Positions 1-8,062 of a DNA stretch of 49,268 nucleotides are shown in pieces. The stretch is from assembly GCF_937129525.1 (NCBI RefSeq), contig NZ_CAKZNK010000154.1, positions 1 through 49,268 on the forward strand. The letters are read 5' to 3'. The DNA is from an uncultured Chloroflexus sp. GTDB lineage: Bacteria; Chloroflexota; Chloroflexia; Chloroflexales; Chloroflexaceae. The stretch's first letter is position 1, and each line of letters starts with the position of its first letter. A program made the position numbers and the translations under genes. The notes under the pieces were generated by a model. It searched no databases and was not told the origin of the DNA. It saw only the letters and a program-made list of their open reading frames with translations.

Positions 1-74
1 ATCGGCTATCGGCTATCGGCTATCGGCTATCGGCTATCGGCTATCGGCTATCGGCTATCGGCTATCGGCTATCG
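1..74. repeat. ATCGGCT heptamer tandem repeat
   Basis: Ten exact head-to-tail copies of ATCGGCT (1-70) followed by a partial ATCG (71-74). The array reaches the window edge, so its true length is unknown. Read on the minus strand it supplies the last codons and the stop (55-57) of the adjacent membrane-protein gene. Confidence 0.95.
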
Positions 75-1572
75 CCTGCGCCAGTCTCCGCCGGAACTGG
101 CGCAGCCATGTGCCGAGTTGACGCCATTCCTTTCGATCGGTGGAACGACGCGCGTAGGCAGCGCGGTGATACGCTTCGGTGAGCGCCTCTAACTCGGGAC
201 TGCCTTCTGGCAATTGCTTCGTGATCATCGCAGCGAATTCAGCCGGTGTCTGCGAGGGATAGCGTCGGTAGCCGTAACGGGCAGCTTCGCGTAGCGCAGT
301 GTGATAACTGGTGATTGCTATATCCGTCAACCTGACCTGTTTAGTGGTCGGTTGGCGTCGCTGATTGGCGACTGGCTTTCGCCGGTATCGCCACCGCCCA
401 AAGCGCCATTTCCGCAGCGCCATTACGAACTGCTCTGACCAATGCTGAAATTGATCAGCTACGTTGTGCATCCATTCCTGACGCCGAATGATTGTCCAGA
501 ATGCCAGTCCGACCAGCAATAACATACAGATCCAGAAGATGATTCCAGCCCAGATGAACGGTTCACTCTCTGGCGGCGCTGCGATGGCAGGCGGTTGCAG
601 TGGCTGAGCCGGGGCTATGTCGGAATTCTGAAACCGGTCAAGCAACATCAACAGGAGCAGGGGGAGGAGCGCGATCAGACTTGCCAGCCCGATGAAGAAG
701 AGGGCGAGGATGAGTGTAATCAATAAAATGATACTTGCCAGAACCAGCATCGTCTCGCGCCATTCGGCTGGTATCAGGGAAATCTGTTGTCCGGGGAGAG
801 ATACTGCAAACAGGATGATCAGTCCGATCACTACTATACTGATCCGGCTCCAGTGCCGATTCAAGTCAGAAGAGATTTCGGCCTCTTCGCTCTGCCAATC
901 GGCCAGACGCGCCCGTTGTTGCGCAAGCATGATCAGGATGAGACCACCACCCAGATAGATCGCCATGATGCCTGTCGCAGTCCATCCCAAACCGGACGGG
1001 ATCTGTTGCGGATCGAAACTCAGGGCCATCACCAGCCCACCCCAGATAACGCCGCGGCTGATCGCATCGACTGCTGCCTGTCGCCGCGCCACGGCGTCGC
1101 TGCGGTAGAACAGTAAATCCAGACTCTGCAAAGGTGTCTTAAGGGGTGGGTTAGGAGTGAGGGCAGCGATGGCAGCGATCCCGCTACGGCTGAGAATGGC
1201 GACGAACAGCAGGGCAAACAGGCAAAACAGGAAGGGAACGTCGAATGCAGCCAGCGGATCGGGGATCCACGTTGCGATCGCGGTGATGCCGTTCATACCC
1301 TGGCCAAGCGTGGCTACAATCCGGGCCAGCGCCACCAATCCAAACACCTCGGCAGCGAGATAACGCGCTGCGCCACCATGGGTTTCGTGCAAGCCAGCCA
1401 CCATGCGGCTACGCAATGCAATTGCTTCCAGGCTCACCAGCACACTGGCGCCGCTCAACCAGATCGATTGCCAGTCGGTATGCGCAGAAACCCGCTCGCT
1501 CAGCATGGTTAGCGGGAGCGTAATGAGGATGGCGATGATGAATGCCGGGCCAAGAAGTGATGGTTGGGTCAT
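55..1572 (-). CDS. multi-pass membrane protein with C-terminal DUF4129 domain
   Basis: A protein of about 505 residues. The N-terminal two thirds contains about nine hydrophobic segments, including a very Leu/Ile-rich pair around residues 250-310. A Pro/Ala-rich loop, one further membrane helix and a basic Arg/Trp-rich cytoplasmic stretch follow. The last 90 residues (tyrosine/arginine-rich helix, then SQTPAEFA and a LTEAYHRAAYARR-like end) match the DUF4129 pattern found at the C-terminus of transglutaminase-like and other membrane proteins; no transglutaminase domain is present here. An upstream in-frame ATG at 1629 exists, but the ATG at 1572 starts directly before the first hydrophobic helix. 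The stop codon lies inside the heptamer repeat, which encodes the final residues. The gene is divergent from the PBP gene. Its biochemical role is unknown; a cell-envelope function is an inference from DUF4129 proteins elsewhere. Confidence 0.75.
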   Translation of the reverse strand: MTQPSLLGPAFIIAILITLPLTMLSERVSAHTDWQSIWLSGASVLVSLEAIALRSRMVAGLHETHGGAARYLAAEVFGLVALARIVATLGQGMNGITAIATWIPDPLAAFDVPFLFCLFALLFVAILSRSGIAAIAALTPNPPLKTPLQSLDLLFYRSDAVARRQAAVDAISRGVIWGGLVMALSFDPQQIPSGLGWTATGIMAIYLGGGLILIMLAQQRARLADWQSEEAEISSDLNRHWSRISIVVIGLIILFAVSLPGQQISLIPAEWRETMLVLASIILLITLILALFFIGLASLIALLPLLLLMLLDRFQNSDIAPAQPLQPPAIAAPPESEPFIWAGIIFWICMLLLVGLAFWTIIRRQEWMHNVADQFQHWSEQFVMALRKWRFGRWRYRRKPVANQRRQPTTKQVRLTDIAITSYHTALREAARYGYRRYPSQTPAEFAAMITKQLPEGSPELEALTEAYHRAAYARRSTDRKEWRQLGTWLRQFRRRLAQAIADSR

Positions 1573-1694
1573 TGCGATGGTATCCGTTTTTGCACACGTG
1601 CCAAAACCCGATAGCGCAGGTTGTCGCATCAGTGTAAAGGTATTGTACTCGATCGTATTTTCACCTGCTCATCAGGTACGATGTTAGCTCATCG

Positions 1695-1703
1695 TGCTAT
1701 ACT
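1695..1703 (+). promoter_or_regulatory. extended -10 promoter candidate for the PBP gene
   Basis: TG-C-TATACT (TG at 1695-1696, TATACT at 1698-1703) is an extended -10 hexamer about 78 bp before the chosen ATG at 1781. No good -35 is seen, as is usual for extended -10 promoters. Confidence 0.4.
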
Positions 1704-1780
1704 ACCCGCGACGCCTGCGCCGGCGTTATGTTGTGATCTTTTGCATCGAGTGCATCTATGCGCTGCGTGTTAAGGATAGT

Positions 1781-4741
1781 ATGATTCGTTTACGTCGTTT
1801 GCATGCTCATGGTCGCAATGGCCGCAATGGTCGCAATGGTCGCCGCCATGTGCCTCCTCGTTTACTGCGCGGCAGGCCGGTGCCGCCTCCAGTTGCCGGT
1901 CGCTGGATCATCAATGTCTTGCTGGCTGCGCTTGGCTTGATGGTTGTTGGGCTGTTCGCTCTGGTCGGGCTGGCATACAACGCCTATGCGCAGGTGGCCG
2001 AGAGTCTGAAGCCGCGACTGGCTTTACTCGATAACCGCGAGCTGTTTGAAAACTCGCGCATCTTTGATCGGAATGGCGAGCTGCTCTACGAGTTCTTTGA
2101 TACTGGCAAACGCACCAAAGTCTCGATTGACGAGATTAGTCCGCTTCTCATTCAGGCCACTATCGCTATCGAAGACAAAACCTTCTACACCAATCCCGGT
2201 ATCGATCTCGCCGGAATTGTGCGAACCCTGATCGACAGTCTGCGCGCAGGTGAAGAGACCGGAGGCGCTTCGACGATCACCCAGCAGGTGATTAAGAATA
2301 GCGTGTTGACGCCGGAAGAGCGACTGCCGGAGCGTCGCTATGAACGTAAACTGAAAGAGATCATTCTGGCTCAAGAGCTGGATCGGATCTATACCAAAGA
2401 TCAAATTCTTGAACTGTACCTGAACGAGAATTTCTACGGCAATCTGGCCTACGGCATTCAAGCGGCCAGTGAGGTCTATTTTGGCGTGAGCGCCGCCGAT
2501 CTTGACCTTAATCAAGCTTCACTGCTGGCCGGGTTGCCCCAGTTGCCATCGGTCTATAATCCGGTGAACTATCTCGAGCGCGATGAGCAGGGTGGCTATT
2601 TGCCGCCGGTCTACGTCGGTGATAACTGGCTCGATCCAAATGCCCGTCTCCCTGCTAACACGCCATTACCCCGTGTTCGGCAAGTGGCTGTGTTGCGTCG
2701 CATGGTCGAAGATGGATATGTAACTGAGGCGCAGGCTCGTCGCGCGTTGGCTACGCCACTCCGTTTCGCGCCGCAGGAGGCGCCGCTCAACGCACCTCAT
2801 TTCGTCTTCTATGTGCGTGACCTGCTTCTGCAACGCTACGGTGCCCAGATTGTGTATGGTGGCGGATTGCGTATCACCACCACGCTTGATTTGCAATTGC
2901 AACGTATGGCGCAGGCCGCAGCCTTCGCCCGCATTACCGAGCTGGAAACGCGAAATATCCACAACGCTGCGGTAGTGATTATGCAGCCGAACACCGGCCA
3001 GATTCTGGCTATGGTCGGTAGCATTGATTACAACGCGGTCAAACCTACAACAACACCCGGCGAGTCGGGGAATGTGCTCGATGGACAGGTCAATGTGGCG
3101 ACCCGTGAACGTCAACCCGGTTCGGCGCTCAAACCATTTACGTATCTGGCGGCAATGGAACAGGGTATGACGCCGGAGACTGTCTTGTGGGATGTGCCAA
3201 CTGAATTTCCCACCGGTACCGGTGATTGGTACGCGCCACAGAACTATAACGGTCAGTGGAATGGACCAATCCGGATTCGCACGGCGCTGGCTAATTCGCT
3301 CAATATGCCGGCAGTGAAGGCGCTAAAATTTGCCGGGATTGACTATACGATTCGGTTGCTCGAACGAGTCGGTATTCGCACCGGTCTTAAGCGCGGCGCC
3401 GATTTTTACGGTCTGTCGTTGACCCTTGGCGGGGGCGAGGTGTCGCCATTGGAGCTGACTACAGCCTATAATACGCTTGCCAGCGGTGGTCGCTACTTTG
3501 CGCCGGTAGCGATCCTCGAAATTACCGACTCGCAGGGCCGCGTATTGGAACGTTTTAGCCAAACCCCTGGTGAAGAGGTAGTCGATCCGGCTTTGGTCGC
3601 GATCATTTCAGACATGCTCAGTGATGACCGCGCCCGCCAGGCGATCTGGGGGCTTAATAGTCCGTTGCGGTTAAGTCTGCCTGCCGCAGTTAAGACCGGC
3701 ACAACCAACGATTGGCGGGATGCGTGGGCCGTTGGCTATACGCCATTCGTTACTGTCGGCGTCTGGACAGGCAACAACAATAATGAACCGACGGCGCGGG
3801 TAGAGAGTTTGACCGGCGGCGGGATTATCTGGCGCAATGTCATGGAGAGCATCTTCCGTCTGATAGCCGAGGATGAACGCTACCGTGAACTCTTCACCGC
3901 TCCTTTCCCCAATAACGAGCTACCGACCGAGTTTACATTGCCAGAAGAGGTTGAGCGTCGTCCGATCTGCGAATTGCCTGGCCCCTTCGGCGGCTACCGT
4001 GAAGAGCTGTTTACCCGCGCAATGCTCAAGCAGTTGGAAGAAGCGGCATTGCTGAACCCCACGCCGACTGCCGGTGTTGTCGGTCAGGTTGCGATTGAGG
4101 GTCTCTGCTCGGCGTATGATAAGGTTATCGTAGTGCGTATTCCCACTCCCGAAGAGTGGACGAGCACCGGTGATCTGCGGCCCAATCCTCCGCTACCACC
4201 ACCGACCGATCCCAAGGAGTCGCCGCCAGCGCAGGATCTGAGTGCTCTGATCGATGGCGCGTATTGTCGTCCGGCGCCTGAGGCTGCTTATCCGCCTGAG
4301 CTGGTACGCGAGATCTATCTATGGAAATTGCCACCGCCCGATCCTAATGAGAAGGTTGAGTATAAGTGGCGTGGTGGCGATGCAACCGTCTCGCTGAGAT
4401 ACGAAGATCTACCTGAATGCACTGAGGCAATGTTCCAGCCACCCATTCCGGTGCCGCCGGTTGAGGGGGCAATCCTGATGCCCGATTTGCGTCGGTTAGG
4501 AGAAAATCAGGCTAAGGATGCGCTGGCGTTGCTGGGAATTGATCCCGCTCGGATCTACGTCGATTATCAAGGGCCGGATCGAGCCGGAGAGGACTATTAT
4601 CGGTATGGGCCGTATGTAGTGTTGAGTTCACTGCCGGCGGCAGGTGAATGGATTTTGCCCGATACTACGATTGTGCTGGGCATTCGCGCGCCCGATCCGG
4701 AACCGGCACCAGCGCCCGAATCACCGCCACCAGAAGAGTGA
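1781..4741 (+). CDS. class A penicillin-binding protein (glycosyltransferase/transpeptidase) with PASTA domain
   Basis: A bifunctional peptidoglycan synthase of about 986 residues, anchored by one N-terminal membrane helix (around residues 45-70). The GT51 domain shows the catalytic Glu region IAIEDKTFY (E131), GASTITQQ and LYLNENFYG. The transpeptidase domain has the nucleophile motif SALK (S448), SLN (S506) and KTGT (K638). The C-terminus is Pro-rich and ends in one PASTA-like domain (MPDLRRLG to TTIVLGI). The cytoplasmic N-terminus carries four NGR repeats. An ATG at 1694 is in frame, but the ATG at 1781 follows AAGGAT at 1772-1777, leaves a normal short basic N-terminus, and lies downstream of the likely promoter. 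It polymerises and cross-links cell-wall glycan on the outer face of the membrane. The family call is secure; the paralogue name is not. Confidence 0.95.
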   Translation: MIRLRRLHAHGRNGRNGRNGRRHVPPRLLRGRPVPPPVAGRWIINVLLAALGLMVVGLFALVGLAYNAYAQVAESLKPRLALLDNRELFENSRIFDRNGELLYEFFDTGKRTKVSIDEISPLLIQATIAIEDKTFYTNPGIDLAGIVRTLIDSLRAGEETGGASTITQQVIKNSVLTPEERLPERRYERKLKEIILAQELDRIYTKDQILELYLNENFYGNLAYGIQAASEVYFGVSAADLDLNQASLLAGLPQLPSVYNPVNYLERDEQGGYLPPVYVGDNWLDPNARLPANTPLPRVRQVAVLRRMVEDGYVTEAQARRALATPLRFAPQEAPLNAPHFVFYVRDLLLQRYGAQIVYGGGLRITTTLDLQLQRMAQAAAFARITELETRNIHNAAVVIMQPNTGQILAMVGSIDYNAVKPTTTPGESGNVLDGQVNVATRERQPGSALKPFTYLAAMEQGMTPETVLWDVPTEFPTGTGDWYAPQNYNGQWNGPIRIRTALANSLNMPAVKALKFAGIDYTIRLLERVGIRTGLKRGADFYGLSLTLGGGEVSPLELTTAYNTLASGGRYFAPVAILEITDSQGRVLERFSQTPGEEVVDPALVAIISDMLSDDRARQAIWGLNSPLRLSLPAAVKTGTTNDWRDAWAVGYTPFVTVGVWTGNNNNEPTARVESLTGGGIIWRNVMESIFRLIAEDERYRELFTAPFPNNELPTEFTLPEEVERRPICELPGPFGGYREELFTRAMLKQLEEAALLNPTPTAGVVGQVAIEGLCSAYDKVIVVRIPTPEEWTSTGDLRPNPPLPPPTDPKESPPAQDLSALIDGAYCRPAPEAAYPPELVREIYLWKLPPPDPNEKVEYKWRGGDATVSLRYEDLPECTEAMFQPPIPVPPVEGAILMPDLRRLGENQAKDALALLGIDPARIYVDYQGPDRAGEDYYRYGPYVVLSSLPAAGEWILPDTTIVLGIRAPDPEPAPAPESPPPEE

Positions 4742-4913
4742 ACGAGTGTTTGCCGTCGTTGTGGATTCTTCAGGGGCGGGATGCTGCTGACGGGTTTGAG
4801 TTATGAGCACTGGTTGCCTGTGCTGTCGGCAGAGTGTAACTTTTCGTCGATTCTATGCATCGTATTTCACGGGTAACCAGTTTCTCACACCATCCAGATG
4901 ATGGGGTACGGGT

Positions 4914-6257
4914 ATGAAACAGATTGTTGTGATCGGTGGCGGTCCGGCGGGAGTTGAGGCAGCAGTGGCCGCCGCCCAGGCTAACACACAGGTGACCTTG
5001 ATCAGTGAGGGGCCGATCGGTGGCCGCACCGGTTGGGATAGTCTGTTGCCGAGCAAAGTGTGGCTGCACGTCGCTGAAGTTGCGGCTGAGGTCGCTCATG
5101 CGAGTGTGGCAGGAGTGACGAGTCATGGCGCGCAAGTAGATCCGGTGGCAGTGCTAAATCGAATCAAGCAGGTTGCCGGTCAGTGGAGTGAGCGCGAGAC
5201 GCAACGTTTGCGCGCTGCCGGCGTGAAGGTCATCAATGGCGTAGCCGCGTTTAGCAGTCCTCACGAGTTGATTGTGCGCAGTGATGACAATCAACAGGCC
5301 TTGACTGCCGATGCGGTGATTATCGCAACCGGTTCAGTGCCGCGCTTCCCGCCAACGATGAAGCCTGATGGCCAGCGGATTATTGCGCCGCGCTTTGCCA
5401 GCCATCTGAGTGCGCTACCGCCGGATATGATCGTCATCGGTGGCGGTCCGACCGGTAGTGAGTTTGCCTCACTCTTCAGCCGACTCGGTGTCAAAGTAAC
5501 GTGGCTGGTGGGGTTACCTGGAGTGTTGCCGATGTTTGACCCGGCTGCTGGCGCGGCCCTGGCTGAGGCGATGACGGCTCAGGGGGTGGCGATTCACCAG
5601 GTTGATGTGACCAGCGCCGAACGAACTGAAGATGGCGTTGTGGTGACCGCGACTGATGGCACGACCTATACCGCTGCAATGGCCTTCCTGGCGATTGGGC
5701 GGGTTCCTGATCTGAGTCGCCTCAATCTTGCTGCTGCCGGGGTGCCGGTAGATGCCAACGGCCAGGTCACGGTGGATAGTTACGGACGCACAGCAGTGAG
5801 CCATATCTTCGCAGTCGGTGACGCCGCTGGTGGGCCGATGCTGGCCAATCGCGCGTTGGCCCAGGCCTGGGTGGCCGGTCGGACTGCTGCTGATGTCCCC
5901 ACGCCGGCCTATTGCCCATACACTGTGGTCAGCGCGGTCTATACGGTGCCAGAAATTGCCCAGGTTGGAATCGTTACCGGTAGTACTGATGAGCTACAGC
6001 GCGCGCGTGCCTCATATGCCGTGTCACTCAAATCGTATTTAGCAAATACGACTGAAGGGTGGATCGAGTTAACATTCGATCCAACCAGCCGTCAGATTCG
6101 TGGTGGCGTTGCTGTGGGCGCGCATGCAGCCGATCTGCTGGCGCCGGTAGCGCTGGCAATTCAAACCGGTGCGACCCTCGCCGATCTGTCGGCTATCTTT
6201 GCCGCATACCCGACGCTCAGTGAAGCAGTGTTTGCCGCAGCGCGGGCGGCAGCCTGA
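4914..6257 (+). CDS. pyridine nucleotide-disulfide oxidoreductase family flavoprotein lacking the redox cysteines
   Basis: A protein of 447 residues with the full fold of dihydrolipoamide dehydrogenase/mercuric reductase: FAD-binding GGGPAG at residues 8-13, a second Rossmann motif IGGGPTG near residue 175, the FAD motif FAVGDAAG near 300, and a C-terminal dimerisation domain. The active-site CXXXXC is absent: in the GG(x)10K loop the cysteine positions are Thr39 and Leu44. The C-terminal catalytic His of the HPT...E dyad is replaced by Tyr432 (YPTLSE), with Glu437 kept. It therefore should not reduce lipoamide or glutathione. Relatives lacking these cysteines, such as mycobacterial LpdA, act as NAD(P)H:quinone reductases, so a quinone or other one-step acceptor is a reasonable inference. 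It lies 172 bp after the PBP gene, with no obvious functional link. Confidence 0.85.
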   Translation: MKQIVVIGGGPAGVEAAVAAAQANTQVTLISEGPIGGRTGWDSLLPSKVWLHVAEVAAEVAHASVAGVTSHGAQVDPVAVLNRIKQVAGQWSERETQRLRAAGVKVINGVAAFSSPHELIVRSDDNQQALTADAVIIATGSVPRFPPTMKPDGQRIIAPRFASHLSALPPDMIVIGGGPTGSEFASLFSRLGVKVTWLVGLPGVLPMFDPAAGAALAEAMTAQGVAIHQVDVTSAERTEDGVVVTATDGTTYTAAMAFLAIGRVPDLSRLNLAAAGVPVDANGQVTVDSYGRTAVSHIFAVGDAAGGPMLANRALAQAWVAGRTAADVPTPAYCPYTVVSAVYTVPEIAQVGIVTGSTDELQRARASYAVSLKSYLANTTEGWIELTFDPTSRQIRGGVAVGAHAADLLAPVALAIQTGATLADLSAIFAAYPTLSEAVFAAARAAA

Positions 6258-6302
6258 TGAGGGCGATCACGCGATAACGATGGCGCAGGCGCGCAGGGCA
6301 GG

Positions 6303-6321
6303 GCTGTCGTTTAGCGACAGC
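6303..6321. terminator. hairpin between convergent genes
   Basis: GCTGTCG-TTTAG-CGACAGC forms a perfect 7-bp stem in the 75-bp gap between two convergent genes. No U-run follows, so terminator function is only likely. Confidence 0.45.
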
Positions 6322-6332
6322 TCGCACTGCCG

Positions 6333-7625
6333 CTATGAATCACGTTGTGCCTGCGCCATCTGATGGCCGGGTTCCACTGCCATTCGCCGCAGTGCTCGCA
6401 TCAGCAAAGTCAAGAGCACCAGCAACCCCAATACCCCATACTCAAGTATTGGCACGCGCAGCACATCCGGCAATCGGCGCCACTGGCGCCGCGCGCCGTA
6501 ATAGCTCAAGACCGAAGCGGCATAGGCAGCGCCAATGCTCCACCGCGCTCGCGCCGGCAGATTGAGGCCGTGCATCTGGTTCATCACGAACATTGCCAGC
6601 AGACTGAAGGTAAACATTGCGCCTAACCCGCTGCGCTTATAGAGGGTAGAAACGACTGCGTGTGGCAAGACCATCATCTCGAGCGCTAATGTCCAGCGCG
6701 GATCGCGATGGGCATGGGTGTAGAGTAACGCCGACTGCACAAAGAGTAAGAGCGTATGGAAGAGACCGGTGTAGTGCAGCGGTTTAGGATCGATCGGGTG
6801 ATACCAGAAATTGTAGGTTGCGGCCCATGAGAAGATATAGCCGTGAAAGCGACGGGCAAAACGCACCAATTCCGCCGGTGGCAGCACCTTTCGGCTACCG
6901 AAAAAGAGACCTCGGCGCGGCGCTTCAAGGGCTAAGGTCATCATCAGAATAAACGAGACCGATCCCAATGCGCTGCCCTCTGGCACATCGCGAGCCAATC
7001 CGTCGTAGGTATAACGGGATTGGAGATAGTGCAAAAGAACGCCGCCAGCATTGACCGCCAGCGCGATCCAGTTGAGCCGGCGGAGATCGGCGGTGTAGCG
7101 CAGGCGCTGACGCTGACCGGCATAGACACAACCCCAAATCGCCAATTGATGCGCCAGATAACCGCTCCAGGCCAGCCAGCGTTGAGCCGGGTGCGGATTG
7201 GCTGCAATCCACCGGTAATCACCATGCCGGCCACTGTATTCGATGTACTGTTCTGGCGCTCGCCCCACCAGCGCCGCCGCACCGACCGCAGCGGCACACG
7301 TCGCGATCGCCGGCCCCAGCAGGTCGTGAGCGTTTGGTGGGGCCGGCGCATCTTCTTGATCGCCTTCGACCCACCGGACATACCGTTGCAATGACCAACC
7401 GGTCACGGCTGCGCCTGCTGCTGCGGCCAGCCCGCTGACCAGTGCCCGCCAGGGATGACGACGCGGATCGGCAGCCAGCCCGGCACAGGCTGCGCCTGCT
7501 GCGCTGACCAGCGCCAGCCCAAGACCGGGGCGCTGCCCACGGGCGACATCGAGCCAAAACATCGCCGCCATCGGATTAAAGAGGGCTGCGCCTGCAAGCG
7601 CATAGTTCGAGCGTGGATTGCTCAT
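6333..7625 (-). CDS. multi-pass membrane protein of unknown function
   Basis: About 430 residues with roughly ten hydrophobic segments. I do not recognise the family. Visible features are an Ala/Gly-rich N-terminal pair of helices, a central soluble-looking stretch with RHGDYRW and HPAQRWLAW, a helix containing NAGGVLLHYLQSRYTYDG, the aromatic/His-rich segment FHGYIFSWAATYNFWYHPID, then HTLLLF and YTHAHRD, and the C-terminal MFVMNQMHGL. The several conserved-looking His and aromatic residues near membrane ends could bind a metal or a quinone, but that is speculation. The start at 7625 is fixed by AGGAGG (minus strand, 7632-7637) six bases upstream; a longer in-frame ATG at 7676 has no such site. 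Single gene, convergent with the flavoprotein gene. Confidence 0.75.
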   Translation of the reverse strand: MSNPRSNYALAGAALFNPMAAMFWLDVARGQRPGLGLALVSAAGAACAGLAADPRRHPWRALVSGLAAAAGAAVTGWSLQRYVRWVEGDQEDAPAPPNAHDLLGPAIATCAAAVGAAALVGRAPEQYIEYSGRHGDYRWIAANPHPAQRWLAWSGYLAHQLAIWGCVYAGQRQRLRYTADLRRLNWIALAVNAGGVLLHYLQSRYTYDGLARDVPEGSALGSVSFILMMTLALEAPRRGLFFGSRKVLPPAELVRFARRFHGYIFSWAATYNFWYHPIDPKPLHYTGLFHTLLLFVQSALLYTHAHRDPRWTLALEMMVLPHAVVSTLYKRSGLGAMFTFSLLAMFVMNQMHGLNLPARARWSIGAAYAASVLSYYGARRQWRRLPDVLRVPILEYGVLGLLVLLTLLMRALRRMAVEPGHQMAQAQRDS

Positions 7626-7775
7626 TGCCGGCCTCCTGCTTGGCAACGATCGGTCTTGCGGATGAACATGAGACACTACGCTCTGCGGACATCATCCCTC
7701 GTCAGGCGCACACCCTTACGCTGTGGCGTTGGGGATGGACATCAATGAATCATAATATGTGCAAAACTCTGACAT

Positions 7776-7784
7776 ATCATACCA
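7776..7784 (-). promoter_or_regulatory. extended -10 promoter candidate (TGG-TATGAT)
   Basis: On the minus strand TGG followed by TATGAT (hexamer 7776-7781) lies about 150 bp upstream of the membrane-protein start at 7625. The same TGG-TA..AT form occurs upstream of several other genes in the window. No clear -35 is seen. Confidence 0.4.
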
Positions 7785-7863
7785 TGCCTGTTAGTGTGGC
7801 GAAAAGTTGAAACTTCGAAAGTTAAGAATATACTATGGTTGGTAAATATTTGACTACTCAGAT

Positions 7864-7892
7864 TTGACAGAATGGAAGATGCCTCGTAGGAT
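7864..7892 (+). promoter_or_regulatory. sigma70-like promoter upstream of the amidohydrolase gene
   Basis: TTGACA (7864-7869), a 17-bp spacer, then TAGGAT (7887-7892). The predicted leader of about 160 nt would contain both palindromic repeats before the ATG at 8063. Confidence 0.55.
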
Positions 7893-7922
7893 GAGGCGCT
7901 GTGGTGAAATAAAACGCCGATA

Positions 7923-7962
7923 GTAGAGACGTTGCACTGCAACGTCTCTACTGCAACGTCTC
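7923..7962. repeat. perfect palindromic intergenic repeat, GTAGAGACGTTGCA type
   Basis: A 14-bp arm GTAGAGACGTTGCA (7923-7936) and its exact inverse (7938-7951) are separated by one base. An extra direct partial copy TGCAACGTCTC follows at 7952-7962. From memory, very similar palindromes are dispersed between genes in cyanobacteria and Chloroflexi, so this is probably a non-autonomous repeat element. Confidence 0.85.
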
Positions 7963-7977
7963 AACCTCCTGATTCAA

Positions 7978-8002
7978 AGGGGTACGGCACCGCCATGCCC
8001 CT
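7978..8002. repeat. imperfect GC-rich palindrome next to the GTAGAGACG repeat
   Basis: AGGGGTACGGC (7978-7988) and GCCATGCCCCT (7992-8002) are inverted copies with two mismatches (wobble in RNA). It resembles the GTAGGGGC-type dispersed palindromes of Chloroflexi and sits 15 bp from the previous repeat, giving a clustered repeat patch. Confidence 0.55.
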
Positions 8003-8062
8003 ACGCCGGGACAGGCAGGGTGTGCGGGATTCGCCAACGCGATAACTGACGAGAGGAACGCA

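Larger units (their letters stand above)
7626..8062. other. divergent intergenic region with promoters and palindromic repeats
   Basis: A stretch of 437 bp without a convincing gene, separating a minus-strand membrane-protein gene from the plus-strand amidohydrolase gene. It holds a ribosome binding site and an extended -10 for the former, a sigma70-like promoter for the latter, an AT-rich centre near 7800-7870, and two palindromic repeats at 7923-8002; these are listed separately. Confidence 0.7.

Noticed and set aside
1-74. Heptamer array as a telomere-like or CRISPR repeat
   Set aside because: The unit is seven bases with no spacers, and it runs into a coding sequence; a simple microsatellite explains it.
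2024-3115. Long minus-strand open frames inside the PBP gene, and similar antisense frames in other genes
   Set aside because: They mirror codon structure of strongly supported genes, lack ribosome binding sites and have no protein features.
4914-6257. Annotation as dihydrolipoamide dehydrogenase
   Set aside because: The redox cysteines and the catalytic His are missing.
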